Numbered from the stretch's first letter, positions 56,100-64,000 are shown. The stretch is DNA of 64,000 nt from Bacteroidota bacterium (GCA_021825585.1 JAKAGT010000002.1:1-64000); one strand, 5' to 3'. Numbers and translations are program-made. Notes: generated by a model not told the origin, from the letters alone.

Positions 56100-57407
56100 C
56101 TATTTCAAGAGCAAACACTTCTTTGTCTCGGTAAAAGAGCCTGCCTCCAGCCTGTAGAAATACACGCCGCTCGGTAAACCGCTCGCGTTGAAAGTAACGG
56201 TATGCTCTCCAGAGTTCTCCTGCCCGTTCACAAGAGTCGCCACTTCCCTTCCCAGCACATCATAGACTTTAAGGATGACGAAGCCTGGACGAGGAACATT
56301 GAACTGAATCACCGTCGTAGGGTTGAACGGATTTGGATAATTCTGCTGTAGGGAAAAGCCTGCTGGCAACGGTTTGGGGTGCCCTTGTACACTTGTTATC
56401 ATCTGCGAAAGCGGTCGATACCACACTCCTCCTCCCCACGTTCCAGCAAGTAGATTTGTGCCACTGGCGACAAGAGCGGTGACATAAGGATTTATTAATC
56501 CTGAATCCAAGCCTGCCCAGGTTGTCCCATTATCACTGGATAGAAAGACCCCTGTGCTATCAGAACCAGTTAACAGGCTTGGGCTGGACACCGACCGAGA
56601 ACTGACGGTGCCTCCCGGGACTACGACAACGTTCCCAAAATACTCAACCCCTGCGAAGACATTCTCGGCGTCTGCGCCGTTTGGAATCGCGGCAATTGAA
56701 TACACCCGAGTGTTCGTCAAGCCTGCCGCCGTCCAGCTTGTACCATCGTCAGTGGAGAGAAACAAACCATCGTCAGTTCCTGCAAAGAGATTCGCGCCGC
56801 TTGCCACCAGACAGAGAGCCCATTTGTTCGTCAAGCCCGAGTCTGTCGGCATCCAGCTTGTCCCGCCGTTAGTAGAAAGAAATACGCCACTGCGATGAGT
56901 CCCTGCGTATAGATTTGCCCCTGCTGTAGCAAGAGCACAAACCCACTTATCTGTCAAACCGGAGTCTACTTCTGTCCAGCTTGCACCGCTGTTTGTGGAG
57001 AGGAATAACCCATTCTCCGTTCCTGCGTACAGATCTGTGCCGCTAACGGCAAGGGATAGGACGTCAGTATTTGTCATACCGGAATCGATGCTCGCCCAGG
57101 TTGCTCCTTCGTCGGTGGAACGCATAACCCCACGGAAGGTTCCTGCAAAGAGATTACTGCCGCCTGCAACAAGGGATAAGATGTCAGTGTTTGTCATGAG
57201 CGTGTCTACTACCGACCAGTCTGTTCCGCCATTCGTGGAACAATAGATGCCGGTCGTAGTTCCCACAAACAGATTCCCTCCATTGACAGCAAAACAATTG
57301 ACGTAGCCGCCTTCAGTTCCGTTGGTCTCTTCCCATTGAGCCAATGACGGCTCGACGTTTACTGATGCCAGAAGCGTTAGCGCAACAAACAGAGAAATGT
57401 ATCTCAT
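56100..57407 (-). CDS. secreted Asp-box repeat protein with C-terminal sorting domain (short paralogue)
   Basis: 435 aa; signal peptide about 1-23. Six repeats of roughly 40 residues with pattern STNGGTSWxxxDSGLTN, then ALAxSGxNLFAGT, each with an Asp-box-like turn, form a probable propeller. A unique insertion occurs at about 235-280 (EYFGNVVVVPGGTVSSRSVS). The final ~75 residues are a type IX sorting domain (NYPNPFNPTT, YDVLGREVATLV, GVYFYRLEAG). GGAGG lies eight bases before the ATG. Paralogous to the next gene upstream. Confidence 0.88.
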   Translation of the reverse strand: MRYISLFVALTLLASVNVEPSLAQWEETNGTEGGYVNCFAVNGGNLFVGTTTGIYCSTNGGTDWSVVDTLMTNTDILSLVAGGSNLFAGTFRGVMRSTDEGATWASIDSGMTNTDVLSLAVSGTDLYAGTENGLFLSTNSGASWTEVDSGLTDKWVCALATAGANLYAGTHRSGVFLSTNGGTSWMPTDSGLTNKWALCLVASGANLFAGTDDGLFLSTDDGTSWTAAGLTNTRVYSIAAIPNGADAENVFAGVEYFGNVVVVPGGTVSSRSVSSPSLLTGSDSTGVFLSSDNGTTWAGLDSGLINPYVTALVASGTNLLAGTWGGGVWYRPLSQMITSVQGHPKPLPAGFSLQQNYPNPFNPTTVIQFNVPRPGFVILKVYDVLGREVATLVNGQENSGEHTVTFNASGLPSGVYFYRLEAGSFTETKKCLLLK

Positions 57408-57495
57408 GCACTACTCCTCCCGTCGCCCCCTGCCTTCATAAGAAACCTGTTAAAGAGGCATCGGAAGTTGGGCGTGTCTTTTGCATTACCTAGTC

Positions 57496-59613
57496 TCATT
57501 TCAAAACCATGAGCTTGCGCGTTTTGGTGTAGCTCCCTGCTCGTAATCTGTAAAAGTACACCCCGCTCGGTAATCCGCTCGCATTGAAAGTAATTGTGTA
57601 ATTGCCCGGCTGTTCCACCCTATCTACCAACGACCTCACTTCCCTGCCAAGCACATCATAGACCTTCAAGGTCACAAACCCTGAAATTGGAATGTCAAAC
57701 TCGATAACCGTAGTGGGGTTGAATGGATTAGGATAGTTTTGCATAAGGATAAAATTCTGCGGAGTAGCGGCGGGAGGGCTCGTCACGGATTCGATCATTT
57801 CTGACAGAGGTCGACTCCAGATTCCATCTCCATTTGTACCCGCGAAGAAATTCTTACCCGAGACGGCAAATGCCGAAACAGCGGCATACTCCGTCAAGCC
57901 GGTATCAACAGGCGTCCAGTCTGCTCCATTGTCTGTCGAAAGGAAAACACCGCCGTTAGCTGTTCCTGCAAAGACATTCGTTCCCGAAAGATAAAGAGCG
58001 TTGACGCTGACCTTTCCTAAGCCCGAGTCTACTACCGCCCAGTTCTTGCCATCATTGCCGGAATAATAAACTCCGCTTCCCATCCCAGCAAATATGTCCG
58101 TACCGGACGTGGCTAGAGCATTTATCCAAGTATTCTTTAGTCCCGTGAAGGTCCACTTCCCACCCTCATTGGTTGAAATGTATACGCCTGCATTGGTCCC
58201 TGCAAAGACATTCGTCCCGGAAGCTGCCAAAGCATTCACATTGAATGAATTTAATCCTGTAATTGATGGTGGAGGCAACCCCGAATCCACTGCCTCCCAG
58301 GTCTCGCCGTCATTGGTGGACCTGGAAATGCCACCATATGTGGCTCCTGCATAGATATTCGAACCCGACACCGCGAAGGCATCGATATCATTTTCCGGCA
58401 AACCGCCGGATTTCCATGTTGAGCCATTGTCGGTCGAACGGTAGACCCCACTGCCGGTGGCGGCAAAAATACCGCCGTTCAGAACCTCGAGAGCGTCAAC
58501 GTTATTATCCCCGAGCCCTGCACTAGACGGCGTCCAGCTTGTGTCGGTCTCGCCAGAGCGAAATACACCTTCCCCTTCAGTACCTGCAAACAAGATATCC
58601 CCGTCAGTAACCATACATTGGACAAAGCTGTTGCTCAAGCCAGGATTAGCTGAATTCCAGGTGTTGCCTTCATTTGTTGACGAGAAAATACCCCCATAAT
58701 AAGTCCCTGCATAAAGCTTGTTACCGTGGGCGTCAAGACATTCAATCGCACTGTCTGCCAAGCCGGCACTAATGGGAGACCATGATTGACCGCCATCAGT
58801 TGATACGTAAACGCCCCCGCCGTAAATCGAAGCACCCGCACCGAAGACTCCGGCAAAAATCTTGGACCCCGATACAGCAAAGGCGCGGACAAGCGGATCA
58901 TAAGGCAATCCCTCGCTAGCATCGCTCCAGTTCTGCCCATTATCACTGGAATAAGAAATGCCTTGGTCTGTGCCGACCAATACCGTTGTGCCGGACACTG
59001 CAATTGCCTCTATGAAAGGATATCCTAGTCCTGAGTCTCGCTCGACCCATGTTTTGCCGGAGTCCTTCGAGACATAAAAGTCATCGCCGGTACCTGCATA
59101 CATATTTGTACCTGAGTCTGCAAGCGCCGTGATCCAGGTGCCGCTGCCGCCGAATCCTGAGTCGACCTGAGTCCAGGTTGAACCGTTGTTATCTGAAAAG
59201 AAGAGTCCCCCTTGTGTCCCGGCAAAGAGGTTCCCTCCCGAAATTATGATAGCGTCAACCCTGAGGTTCGTCAAGCCAGTATTAATTGGGGTCCAGCTAT
59301 TTCCACCATTGGTAGACAGATAGACGCCACCTCCCCATGTACCCGCGATGACATCCGTGCCGGAGGTAGCCAGGGAAAAAACATATGGGTTCGTCAGTCC
59401 TGTATTGACGCTCTTCCAACTTGCCCCGTCATCTGCTGATAGAAAAACTCCGCCGCCGTTACTACCTGCGAAGACATTCCCTGTCGACGTTGCAAAGCAT
59501 TCGAGGTAACCGCCGTACGGTCCGTTCGTCTGCACCCATTGTGCGTATCCCTGATTCCCGCACAAGATGAATATCGCTGAAAGTGCTAACCCGAAAATGT
59601 ATCCCTTTTTCAT
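57496..59613 (-). CDS. secreted Asp-box repeat protein with C-terminal sorting domain (long paralogue)
   Basis: 705 aa; signal peptide about 1-24 (ending GNQGYA). About thirteen Asp-box repeats (SADDGASW, STNGGNSW, STDNGADW and others), roughly twice the number in the shorter paralogue, then NYPNPFNPTT and YDVLGREVRSLV of the sorting domain. GGAG lies six bases before the ATG. Probably a surface adhesin or glycan-binding propeller; no catalytic residues can be assigned. It and the shorter gene form a tandem duplicate pair 88 bp apart. Confidence 0.88.
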   Translation of the reverse strand: MKKGYIFGLALSAIFILCGNQGYAQWVQTNGPYGGYLECFATSTGNVFAGSNGGGVFLSADDGASWKSVNTGLTNPYVFSLATSGTDVIAGTWGGGVYLSTNGGNSWTPINTGLTNLRVDAIIISGGNLFAGTQGGLFFSDNNGSTWTQVDSGFGGSGTWITALADSGTNMYAGTGDDFYVSKDSGKTWVERDSGLGYPFIEAIAVSGTTVLVGTDQGISYSSDNGQNWSDASEGLPYDPLVRAFAVSGSKIFAGVFGAGASIYGGGVYVSTDGGQSWSPISAGLADSAIECLDAHGNKLYAGTYYGGIFSSTNEGNTWNSANPGLSNSFVQCMVTDGDILFAGTEGEGVFRSGETDTSWTPSSAGLGDNNVDALEVLNGGIFAATGSGVYRSTDNGSTWKSGGLPENDIDAFAVSGSNIYAGATYGGISRSTNDGETWEAVDSGLPPPSITGLNSFNVNALAASGTNVFAGTNAGVYISTNEGGKWTFTGLKNTWINALATSGTDIFAGMGSGVYYSGNDGKNWAVVDSGLGKVSVNALYLSGTNVFAGTANGGVFLSTDNGADWTPVDTGLTEYAAVSAFAVSGKNFFAGTNGDGIWSRPLSEMIESVTSPPAATPQNFILMQNYPNPFNPTTVIEFDIPISGFVTLKVYDVLGREVRSLVDRVEQPGNYTITFNASGLPSGVYFYRLRAGSYTKTRKLMVLK

Positions 59614-59734
59614 TGCTCACTCCATCCGACGGGCTTTCAATTTCCCTTGCACCCGGAAGTACTGAATCGTCCCTATTGTATGGTGTAGTATAGCCTGTGA
59701 ACTCGAGTCAATCAACTGCATGAACCCAGCAGTG

Positions 59735-59851
59735 TAATGCCTCACTGAAAGGGTTATTTCTCTCGCAAAGGCGCGAAGAACGCAAAGAAATGTTGACGAG
59801 CGGTTCGCTTTGCGCTTTGCGGCTTGGCGAGAAACTATAAGTGAGGGGTTA
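59735..59851. mobile_element. MITE-like palindromic element with CGCAAAG repeats
   Basis: A 117-bp non-coding palindrome. The ends are inverted repeats TAATGCCTCACT against the complement of AGTGAGGGGTTA (10 of 12 match). Inner arms TTTCTCTCGCAAAGGCGCG and the complement of CTTTGCGGCTTGGCGAGAAA continue the hairpin, with degenerate CGCAAAG units. The 8-bp direct repeat CCAGCAGT flanks it (59726-59733, one base before the element, and 59852-59859). Similar overall design to the element at 34102 but with different ends. No ORF. Confidence 0.6.
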
Positions 59852-59996
59852 CCAGCAGTACCAGATTGACGGCTCCGAAGCGGAGGGTACCGAGTATTGA
59901 ATTCGACACACGTGTGCCAGATCCGCTAAGCAAACTCAGGCTTTTGAAAGACTGACCAAATATCCAGACTCACCGTGTGCCAGCCATCCTTTCTTT

Positions 59997-60071
59997 GCCC
60001 CTTTCCTGCCCCGCCATCGAGTCCAGGTCCAGAAGAGTACAAAACCACTATGCAGAAATTATCGTCGAAAT
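59997..60071 (+). repeat. diverged direct repeat, copy A
   Basis: About 75 bp, starting TGCCCCTTTCCTGCCCCGCC, matching 60779-60852 in the same orientation at roughly three quarters of positions (shared TTCCTGCCCCGC, ATCGAGTC, TGCAGAAAT, TCGAAA). The two copies bracket the amber-interrupted membrane ORF. Confidence 0.6.
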
Positions 60072-60257
60072 TTGCCCGGGAAAATCCGCAATAAACAAAG
60101 TCGTAGAGGGTCCTTATCGACTTCATCCACCGATGCGCCTCGAGCCCCCCTAATTACTCTGGAAGGAGCGATTCCAATTACATCTTGTGACGAAGAATCT
60201 TTCCCAGCTCTCATCTACCTCACTACTTCTCCGCTCGCCTTCTCAATATGGGTTCAG

Positions 60258-60485
60258 TTAGGCGAAAACTGTCGCCGACTCGGACTTGTCCATCGAAACA
60301 TATTTGCTTCGTAGCTGATACGCTCCATATAAACTCAGGACGCCAAAGATCGCAACTACGCCTTCGGCCATCCAGATATTCGTCAACGAAAACTTGAAAG
60401 ATAGCTGGAACCATCCCGCCAGTCCATCAAGGGTGGTTTTCGTTAAGAATGAAAGCAGAAAGTATGAAATCTCATGACAGCGGAT
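60258..60485 (-). pseudogene. in-frame continuation of small membrane protein after an amber codon
   Basis: 75 sense codons directly downstream of, and in the same frame as, the TAG that ends the 91-residue ORF at 60486-60761. The translation is protein-like: HEISYFLLSFLTKTTLDG, then NIWMAEGVVAIFGVLSLYG with clear membrane helices, and ends MDKSESATVFA before TAA. There is no ATG near its start. It is either the lost C-terminal half of one 167-codon gene, or a separate gene using a rare start, or reached by readthrough. Confidence 0.45.
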
Positions 60486-60761
60486 CTAATGAGCCGAACG
60501 TCCTGAGCTGACAATCTGGCATGCCAAGCATTCGGAATCCGCGGCCGCGTTTTCAGGCGCATTTTCCACTACCCACCCACTGAATGCCTTCCTCTGCTTA
60601 TGATGGCTCCACCTCCGGCCGTTGTAGAAGAGTCCCAGCGTAATCATGCCTGCCCACCACCAGTTGGTGGTGAACAAATCGTAAACGATCACTGCCATAA
60701 TGATTAGGGGGATTGGCTTCAAAAAATAAGACTCAAGAACCTTCACATCTCTACCCTCCAT
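60486..60761 (-). CDS. small membrane protein, possibly truncated by an in-frame TAG
   Basis: 91 aa. AAGGAG lies eight bases before the ATG, so translation is likely. Two close membrane segments (PIPLIIMAVIVYDLF and WWWAGMITLGLFY), then a basic loop (NGRRWSHHKQRK) and a cytosolic tail with SECLACQIV, a possible CxxC. Not assigned to a family. The frame continues beyond the TAG as described for 60258-60485. Bracketed by the diverged direct repeats, in the accessory region next to hsdM. Confidence 0.55.
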   Translation of the reverse strand: MEGRDVKVLESYFLKPIPLIIMAVIVYDLFTTNWWWAGMITLGLFYNGRRWSHHKQRKAFSGWVVENAPENAAADSECLACQIVSSGRSAH

Positions 60762-60778
60762 TTGTGATTCTCCTTTCA

Positions 60779-60852
60779 GCCCCTTCCTGCCCCGCTATCG
60801 AGTCGAGGACCGGAATGGGACGAAACTAAGTTTGCAGAAATCACCTCGAAAA
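60779..60852 (+). repeat. diverged direct repeat, copy B
   Basis: Partner of 59997-60071, about 780 bp away, beginning CAGCCCCTTCCTGCCCCGCT. It lies just upstream of the small membrane gene, covering its probable leader. Confidence 0.6.
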
Positions 60853-60943
60853 CTAGGGTTTTATCCTTAACGCAAATGCATTTCATGACAGCCTCACCGT
60901 GTTTATGCACGCCAGCTTTCTAATAATCTGTATCAATAAACCT

Positions 60944-60963
60944 CCCCGACGCTTGCGTCGAGG
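60944..60963 (-). terminator. stem-loop after hsdM
   Basis: On the minus strand: CCTCGACGC, a 2-base loop AA, GCGTCGGGG (9-bp stem with one G-T pair), then AGGTTTATTG. It begins 36 bp after the hsdM stop. The short loop would open by one pair; the U-tract is weak. Confidence 0.45.
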
Positions 60964-60999
60964 AATTCTTTCGATTAAACCATTTTTGGGCAGTACCAT

Positions 61000-62457
61000 T
61001 CACTTCCCATTACCTAGATTGTCTCTCACACTTCTAAACTGCTCCAGCGCTGCCTCCAGATTCTCCATGATGTCCTGCGCTATCACGTCTGGATCCGGCA
61101 AGTTAGCAGAGTCTTCAAGGCTCTCATCCTTCAGCCAGAAAATATCCAGGCTCGCTTTATCGCGCTGGATCAGCTCATCGTATGTGAATGCCTTGAACCG
61201 CTCCGACTCCTTGCGTTCGCGGCGGTTCTCGGGATTGTAACACTTAATGAAATCAGCCAGGTCCTCGTACTTCAGCGCATTCGTCTTAAGCGTAAAATGC
61301 ATATTCGTGCGGAGATCATAAATCCACAACCTCTCAGTCCATGGCTTTTCGCTGGCGGGTTTCCTGTCAAAGAAAAGTACATTCGCCTTTACGCCCTGAG
61401 CATAAAAAATACCGGTCGGAAGTCTGAGAAGCGCGTGGACATCACACTCATGCAGAAGCTTCCGGCGCACCGTTTCACCCGCCCCGCCTTCAAACAAAAC
61501 GTTGTCAGGTACGACGATGGCGGCTTTGCCATTCATCTTGAGAAGCGACTTTACATGCTGCAGGAAATTAAGCTGCTTATTCGAAGTTGTAGCCCAGAAA
61601 TCCTGCCTTTCATACGTGATGGATTCCCTATCGGCTTTTCCTTCGCCATTCACAATCGTAATGCTGCTTTTCTTGCCGAACGGAGGATTCGTCATAACAA
61701 AGTCAAAGTGCTCACCCGGCTCTGATGCCAAGCTGTCAGCGACGACAATCGTGCTGTCGTCTCCTCCGATGCCATGGAGATAGAGATTCATGACACAAAG
61801 TCTTGCGGTGCTATCGACGATCTCCCAACCTTTGAACGTCTTTGTCTTGAGGAAATCCTTCTGCTTTTTGTCAAGCTGCTTCTTTTCGATATAGGAGTGT
61901 GAAGCCAAAAAGAAGCCGCCAGTCCCAGAAGCCGGATCGCAAATTGTCATCATCGGCTCCGGGCGAACGACTTCAACCATGGCTCTGGTAAGCGGTCTTG
62001 GTGTAAAATATTGTCCCGCCCCACTCTTGACATCCTCTGCATTTTTCTGCAGGAGACCTTCGTATATCTCACCCTTTATGTCTACGTCCAGCCCCATCCA
62101 GGTTTCATCGTTTATCAGTTCGACAAGTCTCTTGAGCTTTGCGGGATCCTGAATCTTGTTTTGGGATTTCCTGAATATGACTCCAAGCATTCCGGATTCT
62201 TTTCCAAGCGAATCCAGTATGTGTCTATAATGAACTTCGAGATCGTCACCGTCTTTCCTGGTGAGACTTTGCCAGTCCAGACCTTCCGGAATTGCGGATG
62301 GTTTGCTGAATGGCGGTTTAGACTGTTCATCCGCCATCTTGAGGAAAAGCAAATACGTAAGCTGCTCAACATAATCGCCGTAGCTAACGCCATCGTCACG
62401 AAGAACGTTGCAGTAGTTCCAGAGGCGCTGGACTATCGTGGATGATTCTGATGACAT
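61000..62457 (-). CDS. hsdM: type I restriction-modification methyltransferase subunit
   Basis: 485 aa. N-terminal helical HsdM_N region (about 5-130), then the N6-adenine methylase domain with SAM motif DPASGTGG (174-181) and catalytic NPPFG (257-261); GAGQYFTPRPLTRAMVE precedes it. AAGGA lies seven bases before the ATG. It methylates adenine in the site chosen by HsdS. It follows the hsdS-fic gene by 74 bp. The nuclease gene hsdR is not in the window. Confidence 0.96.
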   Translation of the reverse strand: MSSESSTIVQRLWNYCNVLRDDGVSYGDYVEQLTYLLFLKMADEQSKPPFSKPSAIPEGLDWQSLTRKDGDDLEVHYRHILDSLGKESGMLGVIFRKSQNKIQDPAKLKRLVELINDETWMGLDVDIKGEIYEGLLQKNAEDVKSGAGQYFTPRPLTRAMVEVVRPEPMMTICDPASGTGGFFLASHSYIEKKQLDKKQKDFLKTKTFKGWEIVDSTARLCVMNLYLHGIGGDDSTIVVADSLASEPGEHFDFVMTNPPFGKKSSITIVNGEGKADRESITYERQDFWATTSNKQLNFLQHVKSLLKMNGKAAIVVPDNVLFEGGAGETVRRKLLHECDVHALLRLPTGIFYAQGVKANVLFFDRKPASEKPWTERLWIYDLRTNMHFTLKTNALKYEDLADFIKCYNPENRRERKESERFKAFTYDELIQRDKASLDIFWLKDESLEDSANLPDPDVIAQDIMENLEAALEQFRSVRDNLGNGK

Positions 62458-62531
62458 TCAAAATTCCTTTAATGCATAATTCGTCTGCATAGTTACCCAA
62501 TATATTGCCCAATTAGCCATTTATTACCCAA

Positions 62532-64000
62532 TTAAAACCTCTTGGTCCGCTCCCATTCCGCATATTTTCCTTTTCCCAAACACTTGACCTTCCCGTGACT
62601 CCGCAAATCCTTCAATACTCGGCGAATCATATCGACACCAACGCCGGGTACTTTCTTCTGGAGGTCGACCACGCGGAAGGGTTTATCCAGATTTGCGAGA
62701 ACGGAAAGGACTCTCTGTGTCTTTGCGCCACGGGGCTCAGCGACTCTGGAAAGCTGCTCCTCGAATTCTTTATAGGCGAGCTTCATCATCGAAAGAATAA
62801 AATTAGTATAAGGCCAGGGATTGTGCTTTCCTTCATGCCATCCTTTTGAGCTCTCTTCGAGGGTCTCGTAGTAACGTCCTTTGTTCTCCTCGATTATTCG
62901 CTCTATGCTGATGTATCGTCCGACTTCAAAGCCAAGATGATACAGTCCGAGAAGCAGCAACAGGCGGGAGACCCGACCGTTTCCATCACGAAAAGGATGT
63001 ATACAAAGGAAGTCTAAATTGAAGCCGGCGACGAGAATCAGCGGATGAACCCATCTTTCCTTCATCCCGTCAGACCACATCTTCACGAGATCTTGCATTG
63101 CTCCAGGAGTGCGGGCACTTGATACCGGATGGAATCGTACTCGTTCTCTTCCGTCCGGAAACTTCTCGATGATGTCTCCATCCTTCTCCTTGTATTCACC
63201 GGCGTCCCAGACATCTCCACGACTCATTTTGTGGAGTCGAAGTATGGACTCTTCTGAAACCGGTAGTGAAGCAGCCCTGGAATGAACAAGATCAAGAGCC
63301 TTCCTGTACCCCCTTACCTCTTCCTCGTTGCGATCCGTGAGAAGTTTCTTCCCAAATACGACCGTGCCCGCTCTTTTCGAATCCAATTCCACGCCTTCAA
63401 TTCTGTTCGAAGACACTGCACTTTCGATCAGTGCATGCTCCCTAAGACTCTTCAATTTCTGCGGAGCCTGATTTTTGAATAGCTCCTGTTTTCCTCGCGC
63501 TTCGCCCAAATCGGCTAAGTACCATGAAGTCGATGCCGGAATGCTTTCGATTCCTTTGGCGTATTGTCTCAGAGTCATCATCGTCTTTTCTCTTTCTTGA
63601 TTCTTGATTCTTGCTTCTGATGTCCGACCTCTATTCTTCGCACCTTCCGAACTTCTGGACTTCTTATCTTCTTCCCTCGAGCTTCTGATTCGTTCCAGGA
63701 GGACCGACGCCGGTTCATCACTCGGATCCTGCGGCACCAGCTTCCCTTCAAACGCCATCTTCAAAATGCTCTGCCTCAATCGCTCAGCTTGTTTGAGGCT
63801 CGCCTCCACGTTTCTCTCAACCTCGTCCGCCGCAGAAAGCCGATGCTCTACTTCGAAGACAATTTGCTGCTGTTCGGCAATGCCACAAAGTGCGAACGGT
63901 GATGTACGAACCCTTTCTAGGACAATACGTTTGATGGCTGTGCCCGTCATCTGACCAGCGATCATCTTCTGACCAAGAGGACTATCTATAAACACTTTGA
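62532..64000 (-). CDS. HsdS C-terminal region fused in frame to a Fic protein (5' end outside window)
   Basis: The frame is open to the window edge, so the start is missing; the GTG at 63995 is probably an internal Val. Counting from it: residues 1-35 are the end of a target-recognition domain (GQKMIAGQMTGTAIKRIV), 38-85 the HsdS conserved coiled-coil (AEQQQIVFEVEHRL, SILKMAFEGKLVPQDPSDE), a polar linker to 138, then from M139/M140 a Fic protein with autoinhibitory SNRIEG (196-201), Fic core HPFRDGNGR (333-341) and a winged-helix tail (about 425-487). Fic enzymes transfer AMP or similar groups to proteins. A separate Fic start at 63581 or 63578 is possible. The linker DNA contains a heptamer repeat. 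Confidence 0.85.
   Translation of the reverse strand, partial: KVFIDSPLGQKMIAGQMTGTAIKRIVLERVRTSPFALCGIAEQQQIVFEVEHRLSAADEVERNVEASLKQAERLRQSILKMAFEGKLVPQDPSDEPASVLLERIRSSREEDKKSRSSEGAKNRGRTSEARIKNQEREKTMMTLRQYAKGIESIPASTSWYLADLGEARGKQELFKNQAPQKLKSLREHALIESAVSSNRIEGVELDSKRAGTVVFGKKLLTDRNEEEVRGYRKALDLVHSRAASLPVSEESILRLHKMSRGDVWDAGEYKEKDGDIIEKFPDGRERVRFHPVSSARTPGAMQDLVKMWSDGMKERWVHPLILVAGFNLDFLCIHPFRDGNGRVSRLLLLLGLYHLGFEVGRYISIERIIEENKGRYYETLEESSKGWHEGKHNPWPYTNFILSMMKLAYKEFEEQLSRVAEPRGAKTQRVLSVLANLDKPFRVVDLQKKVPGVGVDMIRRVLKDLRSHGKVKCLGKGKYAEWERTKRF
63594..63620 (-). repeat. heptanucleotide tandem repeat in hsdS-fic linker
   Basis: On the minus strand GCAAGAA-TCAAGAA-TCAAGAA preceded by a partial unit (TCAGAA): nearly four units of a 7-base repeat. 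Seven is not a multiple of three, so gain or loss of a unit changes which frame follows. It lies 13 bases before the first possible Fic ATG. Confidence 0.7.

Larger units (their letters stand above)
59614..60257. other. gene-poor accessory spacer
   Basis: 644 bp before the interrupted membrane ORF. It holds a MITE-like palindrome (59735-59851) and the first copy of a diverged direct repeat (59997-60071). Short open frames here, such as one at 59926-60126 on the minus strand, have no start signal or recognisable similarity and are not called as genes. Confidence 0.6.

Noticed and set aside
59926-60126. 66-codon minus-strand frame over repeat copy A
   Set aside because: No ribosome site and the frame is not kept in repeat copy B, which contains a stop; treated as non-coding.
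59997-60852. Integron-type attC sites as an explanation of the direct repeats
   Set aside because: No GTTRRRY / RYYYAAC core pair was found in either copy and no integrase gene is visible.
1-64000. CRISPR array
   Set aside because: No run of regularly spaced identical repeats; the only tandem units are the heptamer in the hsdS-fic linker and the short units inside the MITE-like hairpins.

Overview
The window looks like chromosomal DNA of a Gram-negative bacterium of the Bacteroidota/Chlorobiota/Ignavibacteriota group, most likely an Ignavibacteria-type lineage. The evidence is three secreted proteins with C-terminal sorting domains of the NYPNPFNPTT / YDVLGREV type (type IX secretion cargo style), menaquinone synthesis by the futalosine route (mqnA, mqnE), many outer-membrane and lipoprotein genes, and a moderate GC content. 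This is inferred from protein families only; no 16S rRNA gene is present. Start codons are often TTG or GTG, and several starts were reassigned here from Shine-Dalgarno positions.

Layout. 127-13734 (minus): nine envelope proteostasis genes, namely three parvulin-type chaperone/isomerases (two of them lipoproteins), three M16 metallopeptidase-family proteins (two catalytic, one not), a MoxR AAA+ ATPase, a sorted S8 protease and a membrane vWA protein; the last three overlap by 4 bp each. 14002-15372 (plus): LysE-type exporter and Ogt. 15465-23325 (minus): amidohydrolase lipoprotein, aldo/keto reductase, adenosine-specific-kinase family protein, then a complete TolC-MacA-MacB-like efflux set. 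23603-25967 (plus): VanX-like dipeptidase and glutamate dehydrogenase. 26122-34028 (minus): ffh, rpsP, KH protein, rimM, trmD, rplS, then mqnE, mqnA and an unusual bactofilin-like/outer-membrane barrel fusion. 34296-38751 (minus): aspartate aminotransferase coupled to PEP carboxykinase, and an Asp-box (sialidase-fold) protein. 38937-44493: DUF2723 membrane protein, phytanoyl-CoA-dioxygenase-like protein, thioesterase, thioredoxin-fold protein. 44564-52119 (minus): large TPR protein, dihaem cytochrome, outer-membrane barrel, SPOR protein, TonB and endonuclease III. 52311-55475: glycogen-debranching-like protein (plus) facing an OsmC-glutaredoxin-GroES operon (minus). 55532: tRNA-Arg(ACG). 56100-59613 (minus): two tandem paralogous Asp-box repeat proteins with sorting domains. 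59614-64000: accessory DNA with a MITE-like palindrome, diverged direct repeats around an amber-interrupted membrane ORF, and a type I restriction-modification locus (hsdM plus the 3' part of an hsdS fused in frame to a Fic gene).

The observations most worth following are: (1) the HsdS-Fic fusion, joined at a heptanucleotide tandem repeat whose loss by one unit would restore a separate hsdS stop overlapping the fic start; (2) two ~118-bp palindromic MITE-like elements with 8-9 bp flanking direct repeats; (3) the M16 trio with a split active site inside a nine-gene envelope proteolysis run; (4) the bactofilin-like/Omp85 fusion; (5) a debranching-like enzyme that has lost the expected WGRD-type motif. 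No CRISPR array, prophage or intact insertion sequence was seen.
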